A DNA stretch of 64,000 bases from Psychroflexus longus (lineage in GTDB: Bacteria > Bacteroidota > Bacteroidia > Flavobacteriales > Flavobacteriaceae), in contig NZ_JAIQZE010000012.1 of NCBI RefSeq assembly GCF_020164595.1, forward strand, positions 1-64,000. Direction: 5' to 3'. Below the pieces are notes generated by a model. The model was not told the DNA's origin. It did not search any database and saw only the letters and a program-made list of their open reading frames with translations. Shown one piece after another: positions 45,666 to 55,635 of this stretch. The position numbers and the translations under genes were made by a program. The number at the start of each line of letters is the position of its first letter. Within the stretch, counting starts at the first letter, position 1.

Positions 45666-46997
45666 CTACGTTAATTTCTCAATCTTCGCGCCTTCCTTCA
45701 GCTTATCACTCGACAAGGACCAGGATTTAAAGACCTGAACCAATACTAAAGGGGAGATCAAAACACTTATCAACACACCCACCACCATCATCAATGAGTT
45801 ACTCTTATAACGATAAGGCATGATGGAACTGGGTACGGTTTTAAGTAAGGCTAGTCTGGCGGCTTGATTGCCGTGGTATTTTCTAAACAGGTAGACCACA
45901 CTGGGAATGGGACGGGGATCCAGCCATTTTTTAGGTCGAAATCCATCCCAGCTTCCCATCTGGCGCAAGCCTCCAGAACCGACTTTTAAGTGCAGCCGCT
46001 TAGCGTAAGGATTAGAAATGTTTAGATAGCCTGCCAGATAAGCTCGCAGTCCAAACTCACCATCGCCCATACGTTGCTTTTCGAATTGGCGATCAAATAA
46101 ACCGATGCCTTTAAAAATGCTTTTTTTCAATAAGACATTACCAGTATCCAGCTGACTACTAATCCCGAAATGAGCATAATTAGCAGGTACTTTGGCCCCA
46201 TGAGTTGAAATCGACACCCCTGAGGACAAATCAGCCTTAAAATAATCTAAGGTTTTAAGGTGTTCAGCGATCCAATCGGCATCCACTCGCGAGTCATCGT
46301 CAAAGAGTAAAATGTAATCGCCCTGACTTTTTTTAATAGCTCGATTTCTAGCTAACCAAAGTGCTTTCTCTTCCTGGTACATCAAATTGATCTTAAGTTG
46401 GAACTGATCATAAAATTCTTTTTGAAAAGGCTCCGACTGGTCTACCACAATCACTTCAAAGTTGGTATACTTTTGTTGCTCTAAATCCTTCAGCACATCT
46501 TTGAGGTAGGAATAACGATTTAAGGTCGGGATGATGACTGACACCAATGGCTTTTGCTGAATCAATTCAGATTGAAAGTTCTTATACTCTGGGTAAGGTA
46601 TGGGATGTTGATGTTCATCCATACGTTTTACATGTCGTGTCTTAAAATAGGCTGTTACTTCTTTAAACGGATTTTTAAACGAGGCTAGTCGAATGAGTAA
46701 TACATAAAACACCCAGACTTTATGGAAGTTCTTACGGATAAAACGGTATTCATCGATAATTGGTAACTTCTCAAAGTTTTGATAGGTCTCAGTATCTCCG
46801 ATATAGCCTTTCTGGATCATCCGCCAGGATTGGTCATAGCTTTGTGCTTGCTCAGACTTATAGCTGTTGTCTTTGTTTACCATTTTCAATAAAGACTCCT
46901 CAACAGACTGTACATCAGGAAAGATATATCTGGAATCTTTTCGTTGTAGACGAAAATAGTGGGTGGGTTGAAGGTAAGACAGGAATCGGAAAGGCAT
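45666..46997 (-). CDS. Glycosyltransferase family 2 with N-terminal extension
   Basis: An inverting GT-A transferase of 443 residues. The GT2 core starts near residue 150 (PLVSVIIPTLNRYSYLKDVL), with the metal motif DDDSRVD and a C-terminal membrane helix (LMMVVGVLISVLISPLVLV). The first 145 residues match nothing I know. It directly follows the sulfotransferase gene with no spacer. Confidence 0.88.
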   Translation of the reverse strand: MPFRFLSYLQPTHYFRLQRKDSRYIFPDVQSVEESLLKMVNKDNSYKSEQAQSYDQSWRMIQKGYIGDTETYQNFEKLPIIDEYRFIRKNFHKVWVFYVLLIRLASFKNPFKEVTAYFKTRHVKRMDEHQHPIPYPEYKNFQSELIQQKPLVSVIIPTLNRYSYLKDVLKDLEQQKYTNFEVIVVDQSEPFQKEFYDQFQLKINLMYQEEKALWLARNRAIKKSQGDYILLFDDDSRVDADWIAEHLKTLDYFKADLSSGVSISTHGAKVPANYAHFGISSQLDTGNVLLKKSIFKGIGLFDRQFEKQRMGDGEFGLRAYLAGYLNISNPYAKRLHLKVGSGGLRQMGSWDGFRPKKWLDPRPIPSVVYLFRKYHGNQAARLALLKTVPSSIMPYRYKSNSLMMVVGVLISVLISPLVLVQVFKSWSLSSDKLKEGAKIEKLT

Positions 46998-47795
46998 CTA
47001 TATAGTGTAATTTAGTGCGTTTAGTTCTTCTTTAAGAGTTGAATTGAAAAGCTCAATTTCCTTCAGCGTATATTTCTTTGAATAGTCATCCCAACTGACC
47101 GTTTTTAGATCCCAGTCTTTGATGATAGTTCTATGACTATCGTAAAACTTAAGTCCTAAATCATTGAATAAATTTTCAAAAAACACTAGTGGCTCCTTGC
47201 ATAAGTCCTCGTATTTCAGAATCTTCCTATCAAGTAATTGAGCGCCATCAAAGTGTTTCTTATAAAATGCAGCATAAAATTTTATCTTCTCTTCCATACT
47301 CAATTTCGCAAATTCCTTTGGTTTATTTTTGTAAAACCACCTCTGCTTCATATATGAACTTATAACGACTCTGGGATCTCTTTCTATCCATAAAACAAGG
47401 TAGTCTCGGTCAAATACTTCATCCAAAATTGTTTTTCTTGAATTCCCTGTAAGCTTAGTAACAAAATTCTGCTTCCCGGATATTTGTTTAAGAGACTTGA
47501 TAAATTTTTTACAATCTTCAACCTTTTCAGGTTCTAAGTTAGCATCTGTGATAAAATGCTGAAAATAATGAGTCCAAAATCCATAAGCTTCTGCTGGCTT
47601 AGGGATATGTCTAGCAGACGACCAATCTTTACCAAACCATTGATTTTGGTATATCGTATTTAGAACTCCAAGCCAGGCTTGATTTGGAAACCGATTATGC
47701 CAGGAGGATAGCCAAACAAAATCTGGATGATAAGAAAACATTTTATTGAATAAAGTAGTCCCTGATCTTCCAGGACCGTGAATAATAATATTCAT
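46998..47795 (-). CDS. PAPS-dependent sulfotransferase
   Basis: Transfers sulfate from PAPS to a sugar hydroxyl. The 5'-phosphosulfate loop is GPGRSGTTLFNKM (residues 7-19) and the 3'-phosphate motif is IERDPRVVISSYM. Length 265 residues. It overlaps the exostosin-like gene by four bases (ATGA). It indicates a sulfated polysaccharide, common in marine bacteria. Confidence 0.88.
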   Translation of the reverse strand: MNIIIHGPGRSGTTLFNKMFSYHPDFVWLSSWHNRFPNQAWLGVLNTIYQNQWFGKDWSSARHIPKPAEAYGFWTHYFQHFITDANLEPEKVEDCKKFIKSLKQISGKQNFVTKLTGNSRKTILDEVFDRDYLVLWIERDPRVVISSYMKQRWFYKNKPKEFAKLSMEEKIKFYAAFYKKHFDGAQLLDRKILKYEDLCKEPLVFFENLFNDLGLKFYDSHRTIIKDWDLKTVSWDDYSKKYTLKEIELFNSTLKEELNALNYTI

Positions 47796-48841
47796 AAAAT
47801 GCTATTTTTAAAAAAATTCCCATTTCTCAAATTATTTTCCCATAATTTTCGATTGGCCTGCATTAAGCTGTATAAACTTTCTTGTGAATGAGCCTCATGA
47901 AAGGCTTTAACTTTTTCTGAAACTTTACCTCTATCTTTAAAGTCAACCCAAACACAGTGTTTCTTCCAGTCTATCTTAGTTTCTAAAGGTAGTAAACAAT
48001 CCGTATTGACAAAAACAGGAATGCGCCCCATGGCCACGATCTCATAAAAGCGAACTGAAAAATTACCGCCGCCTCTAACGCAGATTACATAGTGCGAATC
48101 TTTGATGTTATCGTAAAATTCCTGTGTCGTTTTGTGATTATCTTTATGTTTAGTAACCCCTGCCCTATACTTTTCTCTTCTAATAAAATTAGTGGTCACT
48201 TCTTTAGAAGCTTCCAATCTATCCAAAAGCTGAGCCCTTAAGAGGGAAGTCGATTGAATTGGTTGAGGAGAAGTTTTCGTTTGTCCAAATTTAAATTTCA
48301 ACATATAATTAATTCGGATAACATATTCCTTTAAAATTTGTTTCGCACTTGAATTGGCTTGGCCACAAAACCCAACCACAGGTTTATAATCATAGTCAGG
48401 CAAATGTAATTCTGAAGTCTTATAGATCTTTTGGAGGGGATCGCTAATAAATACGGGCATTCCTATATGCTGTTTTGACAACTGACTTTTATGTCCAGAG
48501 TTGCGAAAAACTAGATAATCTGCTTCTAACTTCAAATCTACTCCAAAATCACCAGACATCCAGGACCACACCCGCTTACCTTTAGCGTTTGCCTCTAAAA
48601 TATACTGTTTGGCTTTATCAAGTAAATTATATTCTACATAGTAATTCCAGGACATAGTCAATATGCAGATGTCTGCAGCCTTAATATTGGTAACAAATTC
48701 AACCTCTGTTTCAGAAACCTGATAAATTTCTTTTCGTTCATGGTCTGTAAAATGATTAGACTTAATGAAAGGTTTTAAGAAAGGAAAAAGTTGTCCACGA
48801 TGGTTTTTAGTATAATGGCAAGACAAGTAGTGGATATTCAT
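47792..48841 (-). CDS. Exostosin-like glycosyltransferase (GT47 type)
   Basis: A 349-residue protein with the exostosin C-terminal signature: SHYVICVRGGGNFSVRFYEIVAMGRIPVFVNTDCLLPLE (conserved parts ICVRG and RFYE..AMGRIPV). ATGA overlaps tie it to both neighbours, so the three gene products should be made together. Donor sugar unknown. Confidence 0.8.
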   Translation of the reverse strand: MNIHYLSCHYTKNHRGQLFPFLKPFIKSNHFTDHERKEIYQVSETEVEFVTNIKAADICILTMSWNYYVEYNLLDKAKQYILEANAKGKRVWSWMSGDFGVDLKLEADYLVFRNSGHKSQLSKQHIGMPVFISDPLQKIYKTSELHLPDYDYKPVVGFCGQANSSAKQILKEYVIRINYMLKFKFGQTKTSPQPIQSTSLLRAQLLDRLEASKEVTTNFIRREKYRAGVTKHKDNHKTTQEFYDNIKDSHYVICVRGGGNFSVRFYEIVAMGRIPVFVNTDCLLPLETKIDWKKHCVWVDFKDRGKVSEKVKAFHEAHSQESLYSLMQANRKLWENNLRNGNFFKNSIL

Positions 48842-49806
48842 TTTAAACTTTCTAAATCGGTAACTTTATATGTACTATTATTCAATATAGATGCATATTT
48901 AGGAAAACCACTTGAATAAAGATATTTATGATCGACAAAATGGTGTATTTCATCACAGGAAGCCAAAAACATGAAATCAAATAAGGTTCGCTCTAATGTG
49001 TCTTTAGCCTTATTTTTAGGTTGATTTTTGTAATGAATAAAATTACGTTTCAAAGGGTTAATATTAATAATTTGTGGAAACTGATGAGTTACTCGAGTTA
49101 AAAAAATATCACTATCAGAAAAAGCATAGATATTTAACTTTTCTTCTTGCTCTATTTTTCCTAAATACTTAGAAACCTTAACTAGATAATTATTTATAAT
49201 TTTTTCTTTTTTTAGCTTACTTAAACCTTTTCTTCTATCTAGTTTAAAATCGCCTAAGTGATTCAAAAACCGAAAAACAAATGCTATGTTTTGTGGATTA
49301 CTTTTTAAAAGTTCATTAACTTTATTTTCCACTATTTTATTGTCCTTAAATATTTCTTTATACGTTGCCCTCCATTCACTTTGTGAATTTAATTCATCAA
49401 TGTTATAATAAATAAAATTTTTCCCTTTTCTCGTTAACTTTTTGACTATTAGGGCGTTGTTTTTATCGATCAAGTAATGTATTCTATCTTTTAATGGGTT
49501 GTACCTTTTATCTGAATCTGAACTTGATAAGTTAGGGTTAAATGGTAATACCTCATTTAATTCGCAAGGGAAATCGTACCATAATTTATATTGAAAATTG
49601 TGTTTTTTTGCAAAATGATAAGTGCTTATAATACCTTTTAATCTATCCGTCCAACCACCATGATGCCCCCAACCATTGACACAAAAGATGATTTTATTTT
49701 CATCCTTATAATTGTATTTAAGTGAACCAAATCTAGTAAGATGTTTGAATTTTAGCTTTATTAATCGGACTGATTGTAATACCTTTTTTTTATTTTTTTT
49801 AATCAC
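48838..49806 (-). CDS. Unrecognised protein, possibly a fucosyltransferase-like GT
   Basis: A 322-residue protein that starts with GTG. Segments GGWTDRLKGIISTYHFAKKHN, YAFSDSDIFL and LFDFMFLASCDEIHHF recall the shape of NodZ/alpha-fucosyltransferase proteins (a donor site loop and a late SxFS-like motif), but I cannot identify a family with confidence. It is strongly AT-rich compared with the core genes, suggesting transfer. Overlaps the exostosin gene by four bases. Confidence 0.5.
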   Translation of the reverse strand: MIKKNKKKVLQSVRLIKLKFKHLTRFGSLKYNYKDENKIIFCVNGWGHHGGWTDRLKGIISTYHFAKKHNFQYKLWYDFPCELNEVLPFNPNLSSSDSDKRYNPLKDRIHYLIDKNNALIVKKLTRKGKNFIYYNIDELNSQSEWRATYKEIFKDNKIVENKVNELLKSNPQNIAFVFRFLNHLGDFKLDRRKGLSKLKKEKIINNYLVKVSKYLGKIEQEEKLNIYAFSDSDIFLTRVTHQFPQIININPLKRNFIHYKNQPKNKAKDTLERTLFDFMFLASCDEIHHFVDHKYLYSSGFPKYASILNNSTYKVTDLESLK

Positions 49807-49819
49807 TTATTTTTTTGAA

Positions 49820-50917
49820 TTAAAAGTTATTCACTTGATCACAGATTTTTACTAAATCTTGATGTGCTATCAAAGGACTTAACGGCAAACTTAAAACTTC
49901 GTCATGTAGCTGCTCAGTCAAAGGAAATAACAACTGATTCCATTCTGAATAGGCTTCTTGTTTATGTGGAGGAATGGGGTAGTGAATAACCGTCTGTATG
50001 CCTTTATCACTAAGATACTGTTGAAGCTGATCCCGCTTCTGGCAGCGAATGACGTATAAATGAAACACATGATCTTTAACTTCTGGATCCCATTTAGGTA
50101 AATTAATCTTGGGATTTTGGATATGCTGCTGATAATATTGAGCTGTCTCACGACGTTTAGTGATTTCCTGATCTAAATATTTAAGTTTCACATCAAGGAT
50201 AGCCGCCTGCATTTCGTCCAGACGTGAATTTAAGCCTTGTAATGAATTATGGTATTTTTTCTCACTACCATAATTACCCAATTGCTGAATTAGCAAAGCT
50301 AAATCTTTATCATTGGTAGTGACTGCTCCAGCATCACCTAAAGCTCCTAAGTTTTTTCCTGGATAGAAGGAAAAACCAGCTGCCATACCAAAACTACCAG
50401 CCTTTTGACCTTCCTTATTTTTTGCTCCATGAGCCTGGGCGGCATCTTCTATCAAAAGTAAATTATGTTCTTTGCAATACTGACTTACATCTTCAGCTAA
50501 CTGCCCGTATAGATGAACACTTAAAACCGCTTTGGTTTTTGAGGTTATTTTTGATCTGATTCCTTCTAGACTCAAGTTAAAAGTTACAGGATCAGGCTCT
50601 ACTAGTATTGGTTCAAGCTTATTCTCGGTTAGAGCAAGTATACTGGCGATATACGTATTTGCGGGAACGATGACTTCATCTCCTTCTTGAAGCTTTCCTT
50701 GAATGATCAAGGCTCTAAAAATTAAGATTAAAGCATCCAAACCATTAGCAACGCCAATACAATGTTTGGTTCCGCAATACTTAGCGAAATTGTTTTCAAA
50801 ACTAGAAACAGCACTACCCTTAATATACCAACCTGAATTTAAGACGCTATTCATAGCATCAATTATCTCTACCTGATATTGCTCATTTATAGCTTTCAAA
50901 TCCAAAAACTTAACCAT
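49820..50917 (-). CDS. fdtB: dTDP-3-amino-3,6-dideoxyhexose transaminase (FdtB/QdtB type)
   Basis: A DegT/DnrJ/EryC1-family PLP sugar aminotransferase, 365 residues. The PLP Lys lies in [15 protein letters not shown], with EDAAQAHGA and the C-terminal [12 protein letters not shown] typical of the FdtB/QdtB group. It aminates the 3-keto sugar made by the ketoisomerase. Its ATG overlaps the acetyltransferase stop by one base (TAATG). Galacto or gluco product cannot be told apart here. Confidence 0.88.
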   Translation of the reverse strand: MVKFLDLKAINEQYQVEIIDAMNSVLNSGWYIKGSAVSSFENNFAKYCGTKHCIGVANGLDALILIFRALIIQGKLQEGDEVIVPANTYIASILALTENKLEPILVEPDPVTFNLSLEGIRSKITSKTKAVLSVHLYGQLAEDVSQYCKEHNLLLIEDAAQAHGAKNKEGQKAGSFGMAAGFSFYPGKNLGALGDAGAVTTNDKDLALLIQQLGNYGSEKKYHNSLQGLNSRLDEMQAAILDVKLKYLDQEITKRRETAQYYQQHIQNPKINLPKWDPEVKDHVFHLYVIRCQKRDQLQQYLSDKGIQTVIHYPIPPHKQEAYSEWNQLLFPLTEQLHDEVLSLPLSPLIAHQDLVKICDQVNNF

Positions 50918-51462
50918 TATTCTTCAAGTTTTTTGAGTCTATCGTTTTCATAGACAAACTTATTCCCATGCTCATCTTCCAAATTTAAGGAAATCTTTTG
51001 TCCTGTTTCTGTGATGTACCCAATATGCCTAGCTGGATTTCCAACCACAAGCTGATAAGGCTTTACATCTTTAGTGACAACAGAACCAGCTCCAATCATA
51101 GCATAACTTCCAATATTCAAATTAGGTAGTATTGTGGCATTTGCACCAATAGAAGCGTAGTCATTAATTTTGGTTTTCAAAAATTGATCAGGATAAGCCT
51201 TAGATCTTGGTAGCTTATCATTGGTAAAAGTCACATTTGGTCCTATAAATACATTATTTCCCACTCTGGTACCATCCCACAATTGGACTCCAGGCTTTAT
51301 GGTTACATTATCACCGACCTGTACATCATTTTCTATAAAAACGTTCATATTGATATTGCAGTTGGAACCAATTTTTGCTTCTTTCAAAATAACCACAAAC
51401 TGCCAGACTGTGGTATTGTTGCCAATATTTGAAGTTTGCACCTCTGCTAAAGAATGAATCAT
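50917..51462 (-). CDS. fdtC: dTDP-3-amino-sugar N-acetyltransferase (FdtC/QdtC type)
   Basis: A left-handed beta-helix acyltransferase with hexapeptide repeats through most of its 181 residues ([38 protein letters not shown] in parts). It acetylates the 3-amino group to give dTDP-Fuc3NAc or dTDP-Qui3NAc. Overlaps fdtA by four bases (ATGA) and fdtB by one. Confidence 0.88.
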   Translation of the reverse strand: MIHSLAEVQTSNIGNNTTVWQFVVILKEAKIGSNCNINMNVFIENDVQVGDNVTIKPGVQLWDGTRVGNNVFIGPNVTFTNDKLPRSKAYPDQFLKTKINDYASIGANATILPNLNIGSYAMIGAGSVVTKDVKPYQLVVGNPARHIGYITETGQKISLNLEDEHGNKFVYENDRLKKLEE

Positions 51463-51875
51463 GACTTAGCGTTTAAACTTAAAAAATAATCATAATCTCT
51501 TATATAGTCTTCTTGCAGGTAGACCTCTGAAGCTAAACATAATAAAACAGCGCTATGTGAAAATTGAATTGTTCTCCAGTGCATTGGCGGAATGTAAAGG
51601 CCTTTTTCTGGAGTGTCCAAAGTGAAAAAAAAATTTTCACCAAATTGATTGACCAGTTCAAAATCAATCGTACCACTTACAGCAAAAATACACTGTTCAA
51701 GTTTTTTGTGAGCATGATGTCCTCGCGTCACTTTGTTTGGAGTATAATACGTCCAGTAAACCCGTTTAATATCAAATGGAATATCTTTTTGATACTCAGC
51801 TACTGTGATATAACCTAAATCTGAAGATCCTATAGAATTCAATTCTATAAAGCAAGGCTCTTTAAATGGTGTCAT
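51459..51875 (-). CDS. fdtA: dTDP-4-keto-6-deoxyglucose 3,4-ketoisomerase (FdtA/QdtA type)
   Basis: A 138-residue cupin of the WxcM/FdtA family. The signature GHHAHKKLEQ holds the active-site His pair, followed by YIPPMHWRTIQFS. First of the three sugar genes fdtA-fdtC-fdtB. The needed precursor enzymes RmlA and RmlB are not in the window. Confidence 0.9.
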   Translation of the reverse strand: MTPFKEPCFIELNSIGSSDLGYITVAEYQKDIPFDIKRVYWTYYTPNKVTRGHHAHKKLEQCIFAVSGTIDFELVNQFGENFFFTLDTPEKGLYIPPMHWRTIQFSHSAVLLCLASEVYLQEDYIRDYDYFLSLNAKS

Positions 51876-51911
51876 TTAGTTTTTTTTATAATTAATTTTA
51901 AAAGAATCGAA

Positions 51912-53084
51912 TTAACATTCATAGAACGCATTAAACTTCTCCTTTTGCTGCTCCAAAGTAAACTGATTTTGAACTCTCTTTATCGCGTTTTCTTGAATTT
52001 TTCTCTTATCCTCTTCATCAAGTAGTATCACTTCCATAATTTTATCAACTAATAATTCAGGCTGGCTTTTTGGAACGACCCAACCCGTCTCTTGATCTAG
52101 CACATTTTCAGACAAACCTTCTGCATCAGAAACAACACATAACTTTCCTAAAGCCTGAGCTTCTAAAACTGAATTACAAAAGCCTTCTTGTATACTATAT
52201 TGAAGGTATAGATCTGTTTTTATCAATTCCGTTTTTACTTCTTGATGATCTAGTCTTCCTAAAAAAACCACCTCATCTTTTAAGTTTAATTGATGGGCAG
52301 CGTAAGCAACACGTTCATAGTCTTTTCCTTCTCCAATGATATAGTATTTAAATTTAATTGACTTCATTTTTAGTAAACTTAAAGCCTCTAAAGTATCTAC
52401 GAAACCCTTTTTCCAGTGTAAGCGGCCAATAGTAAGAATATAAAGATCTCTCGATTTATTATTAGCATCAATAGCTTCACTACTGAATTGCTCTGTATTT
52501 ATAGCCGGAGTTATTTTTTTATACGCAGTTTTTGAAGAGAGGCCATGTTTTAGAGCTTTTTTATATAAGTCATCTGAAATGACATGAACTTTATCTATAT
52601 ACTTCCATAACCTATTATAGCAATTAGGTTGTTTTAAAGGATATACTCCTATGTCGTAACCTCTTAAGCTAACCGCTAATTTAGCACCTATGGCTTTAGC
52701 CACTAACTCACGCTCTATAGCCATGGTTGCAAACCCAAAATGCAGCCAGTGGGTTTTGATCTTTAATAAGGTAGAGTTGATGTATAGCTTTTCTATAATA
52801 CGTTTAAGACCAGTACCTTCTATGCGTTCAAGCTTAACGTACCTCAACACCTGTTTCAAATAAGTCAACAGACTTAACAAAATAATCAACATTTGCAGAA
52901 GTTGTACCAAAGAGTTTTTGTGAACTTTTGGATGTTGTAGATGCAAACAAGACTCAAATTTTGCATCTGTAGCCGCCGTCACCAAAATCACTTGATGCCC
53001 ACTTTCTTGAAGCCCCTTGATCTTAGATCGAAAAAAGGTTTCAGAATATCCTGGGGGTTTGGATAAAGCGACTACAATATTCAT
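51912..53084 (-). CDS. Glycosyltransferase family 4 (WcaL/AmsK-like)
   Basis: GT-B transferase of 390 residues. N-terminus KPPGYSETFFRSKIKGL as in WcaL-type exopolysaccharide transferases; C-terminal motif EGFCNSVLEAQALGKLCVVSD. It is three bases from the GT61-like gene. Confidence 0.9.
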   Translation of the reverse strand: MNIVVALSKPPGYSETFFRSKIKGLQESGHQVILVTAATDAKFESCLHLQHPKVHKNSLVQLLQMLIILLSLLTYLKQVLRYVKLERIEGTGLKRIIEKLYINSTLLKIKTHWLHFGFATMAIERELVAKAIGAKLAVSLRGYDIGVYPLKQPNCYNRLWKYIDKVHVISDDLYKKALKHGLSSKTAYKKITPAINTEQFSSEAIDANNKSRDLYILTIGRLHWKKGFVDTLEALSLLKMKSIKFKYYIIGEGKDYERVAYAAHQLNLKDEVVFLGRLDHQEVKTELIKTDLYLQYSIQEGFCNSVLEAQALGKLCVVSDAEGLSENVLDQETGWVVPKSQPELLVDKIMEVILLDEEDKRKIQENAIKRVQNQFTLEQQKEKFNAFYEC

Positions 53085-53087
53085 TTA

Positions 53088-54218
53088 CTAAGCTATTTCT
53101 TTAAGAAGAATATTAATTTCATTTATATTATAAGAAGTATCCTTTAATTTCTGTTGAAAAAAACTTCTACTTTCAATATAAGGATGCTTTATTTTGTCAA
53201 AATCAAACTCATTGGGTAAAATATAATAATAATTCAGGTTCAACTGATGTGAAATCATAAAATAGGTAGTTACATTCACTAAATTTTGAAGTTCAATTAT
53301 TTTAGTGTTTGGTTCACAAAAAATCAAATTAGTGAACCCAGCGCCATGTAAACCTGCAATGTAATTAGCATTATTAAATAAATAAGCCTGTTCAGGTATG
53401 GAAAAGTCTTCTAAGTAAATAACCTTAAAATTAAAATTCTCAAATACAGAAATTATTTCTTCATCATTTTTAATCTTTCGATTAGTAGTATTTCGCCTTC
53501 CAATAAAAATCTTTTCGTAAGTTTTTATCTTATAATTTTGATTGAGAATCCTCTTCTTAAAAAAATTAGCAATGTCAGGAGTAATTAATGGAGCATGTTT
53601 AGCCCAGCTGACGTGTTTGAATTTGTAAACATTTTTTAAATATAAAAATCTGTCGTCTATAAATTTAAAGTCAAACTCTTCTTTAAAATTTAGTAGCAGA
53701 TTTTTAATTTTCAATGAAGTACCCTCAGGTATAAGAATGATACAACTTTCATTTAAGGCTTTTACATAATACAATTGAATTAAACCGTCAAACCATTTGT
53801 GAAAATATGCGGAATCAAGATTTGATATAAAAACATATTTTCTGGTTTGATCTAAAGAATAATCAACGTTCTGAACTTTCGATAAGTACGTATATGGCAC
53901 CTGTGATTTAAATTTCAGAGAACTATTTAATATTTCCAAGTTTGTAGATATTAAGGTTCCGTTGAAGGAGTCTAAAATCACATCTGTGTAATAATAAAAT
54001 TCAAGTTCTACTTCTTGTACTTCATTAGTAAAATTCATTAGCTTTTGACTTTCCAAGTACTTTAGGTCTAAATCATTTAAAATAAGTTCTGATTTAAAAA
54101 GTTTTAAGCTAGATGGTAAGTCATTTATATATTCTACAACATATTTCTTTTGCTGAAAATTTAAAACTCTATAAACTAAAAGTTTGACTTTTTTCTTAAT
54201 ACTTTTACTTATTAGCAC
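53088..54218 (-). CDS. Glycosyltransferase family 61 protein
   Basis: A 376-residue protein of the DUF563/GT61 group. The conserved parts are SAYFHKWFDGLIQLYY, IFIGRRNTTNRKI and the late YIAGLHGAGFTNLIFCEPNTKIIE. The start is GTG, since no in-frame ATG is near. Very AT-rich. Sugar specificity (xylose in plant members) cannot be inferred. Confidence 0.85.
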   Translation of the reverse strand: MLISKSIKKKVKLLVYRVLNFQQKKYVVEYINDLPSSLKLFKSELILNDLDLKYLESQKLMNFTNEVQEVELEFYYYTDVILDSFNGTLISTNLEILNSSLKFKSQVPYTYLSKVQNVDYSLDQTRKYVFISNLDSAYFHKWFDGLIQLYYVKALNESCIILIPEGTSLKIKNLLLNFKEEFDFKFIDDRFLYLKNVYKFKHVSWAKHAPLITPDIANFFKKRILNQNYKIKTYEKIFIGRRNTTNRKIKNDEEIISVFENFNFKVIYLEDFSIPEQAYLFNNANYIAGLHGAGFTNLIFCEPNTKIIELQNLVNVTTYFMISHQLNLNYYYILPNEFDFDKIKHPYIESRSFFQQKLKDTSYNINEINILLKEIA

Positions 54219-54237
54219 ATATACTTTTTTAAGTTAA

Positions 54238-55635
54238 TTAAAAATTTACTTTTTTCTTATCTAGTTTACTCCACCAAACACTCAAGGTTAACAACATACT
54301 TACAGCATGTGAGTAGTAAACTTGATTTTCGTTTTGAAATTTATGATACGCCTCTTTAACCACCGAGGCATCTAAGAATGTTTTGAAATCTTGGCTGAAC
54401 AAATAAGACTCCAACTGCTTTTCATTCTCCTTACCTAGAAACTGTAATTCCCAGTTACGCTGAATGTATTTCCTCCCCGTTTTCTCGTTTAAAACTCGCT
54501 TAAGTTTATCGGTAATTCGGTAAGGCAAATTATAAGGAGCTTTATTTTTATGAAAATTAGTCAAATTAAATGGCTTCTGATCCTGCCAAGTAATTTTGGC
54601 GACTTCATGGCTATTTTGCAAAATGTAGGCAATCTGTAATTTTCGATTGGCCAAATGTTCTTCAGGAATTTGACATATCAACTCACACATACGATCGTCA
54701 TAATAAGGAAGAGTAATAGTATGGGCGGCTTCAAAAACACTTAAATTAATACTCGACCAACGTGGTACATAATTTAAACATTTAAAGGCTCTTAATTTTG
54801 CTGATTTGTTTTCAATATTTATACTCCTCAAACTTTTTAATATCAGATCATCAAGATACGATTCAAAATCACCATCCAGGTCCCAAGACTTCCACATTGA
54901 ATTTGCTAACAAAAAGCCCCCTTTCTTAATAATATTTTTTTTAATATATACTAGATCGGCATTTTTTTTGTTTTTACCAACTTCATCAAACAGCAAATCT
55001 CCTAAATGCCCTAAGCAAAATACGCCACTCATTTTCTCCAATTCATTAAGTATGGCCATTTGTCGAGGATGTGTAAATTCTGAGTAGCACTGATTGATCT
55101 CAGCTAGTTCATCAATACATTTCCAAAGATAATTCGGCGGAATTTCAAAGGCTTGAAAATCAAACTCACAAGCTTTAGCAACTTGCTGACTGATCTGATG
55201 TTCTTTATAGCCATCTTGAAAAGAGTACGAATACGACGTCACCTGCTTTCCTAATTTATGAAGAGCCACCGCCTGACTCCTGCTATCCAGCCCACCCGAC
55301 AAAGGTAAAATGGCCTGCTGATCACCAATTTGCTCGTCGACAATTTGCTCAAACAACTCCTCGTATTGTTTTAAAGAGGCATCAAAACTTTGGTTTTGGG
55401 GTTTATAATACCACTTAAACCAAGGCTTTGAGCTGAGTAGGTAACCGTCTTCATCAATTTCATTAATAGTACCTGGTCTTAATACTTTTTGATACTTCCA
55501 ATACGTAGAATCCTCCCAAAAGAATCCCGTGGCTGCAAACACACAAATGGCCTTGTAGTCCAGTTCTTCTGGCTCACCTTTGATCTTGACGAAGGTTTGG
55601 CGAATGGGGATGATGGGGGTTTTTATGGTTGGCAT
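54238..55635 (-). CDS. Asparagine synthase-like amidotransferase domain protein
   Basis: A 465-residue protein with an AsnB synthetase domain: ATP-binding LPLSGGLDSRSQAVAL near residue 110 and CLGHLGDLLFDEVG further on. There is no N-terminal Cys and no glutaminase domain, only about 95 residues resembling a degenerate one. Proteins like this occur in surface-glycan loci, where they may amidate sugar acids; that role is inferred. Confidence 0.8.
   Translation of the reverse strand: MPTIKTPIIPIRQTFVKIKGEPEELDYKAICVFAATGFFWEDSTYWKYQKVLRPGTINEIDEDGYLLSSKPWFKWYYKPQNQSFDASLKQYEELFEQIVDEQIGDQQAILPLSGGLDSRSQAVALHKLGKQVTSYSYSFQDGYKEHQISQQVAKACEFDFQAFEIPPNYLWKCIDELAEINQCYSEFTHPRQMAILNELEKMSGVFCLGHLGDLLFDEVGKNKKNADLVYIKKNIIKKGGFLLANSMWKSWDLDGDFESYLDDLILKSLRSINIENKSAKLRAFKCLNYVPRWSSINLSVFEAAHTITLPYYDDRMCELICQIPEEHLANRKLQIAYILQNSHEVAKITWQDQKPFNLTNFHKNKAPYNLPYRITDKLKRVLNEKTGRKYIQRNWELQFLGKENEKQLESYLFSQDFKTFLDASVVKEAYHKFQNENQVYYSHAVSMLLTLSVWWSKLDKKKVNF

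Noticed and set aside
54238-55635. Asparagine-synthase-like gene as a truncated asnB
   Set aside because: The frame has a normal ATG, and no glutaminase remnants lie upstream in any frame; such forms are known in glycan loci.
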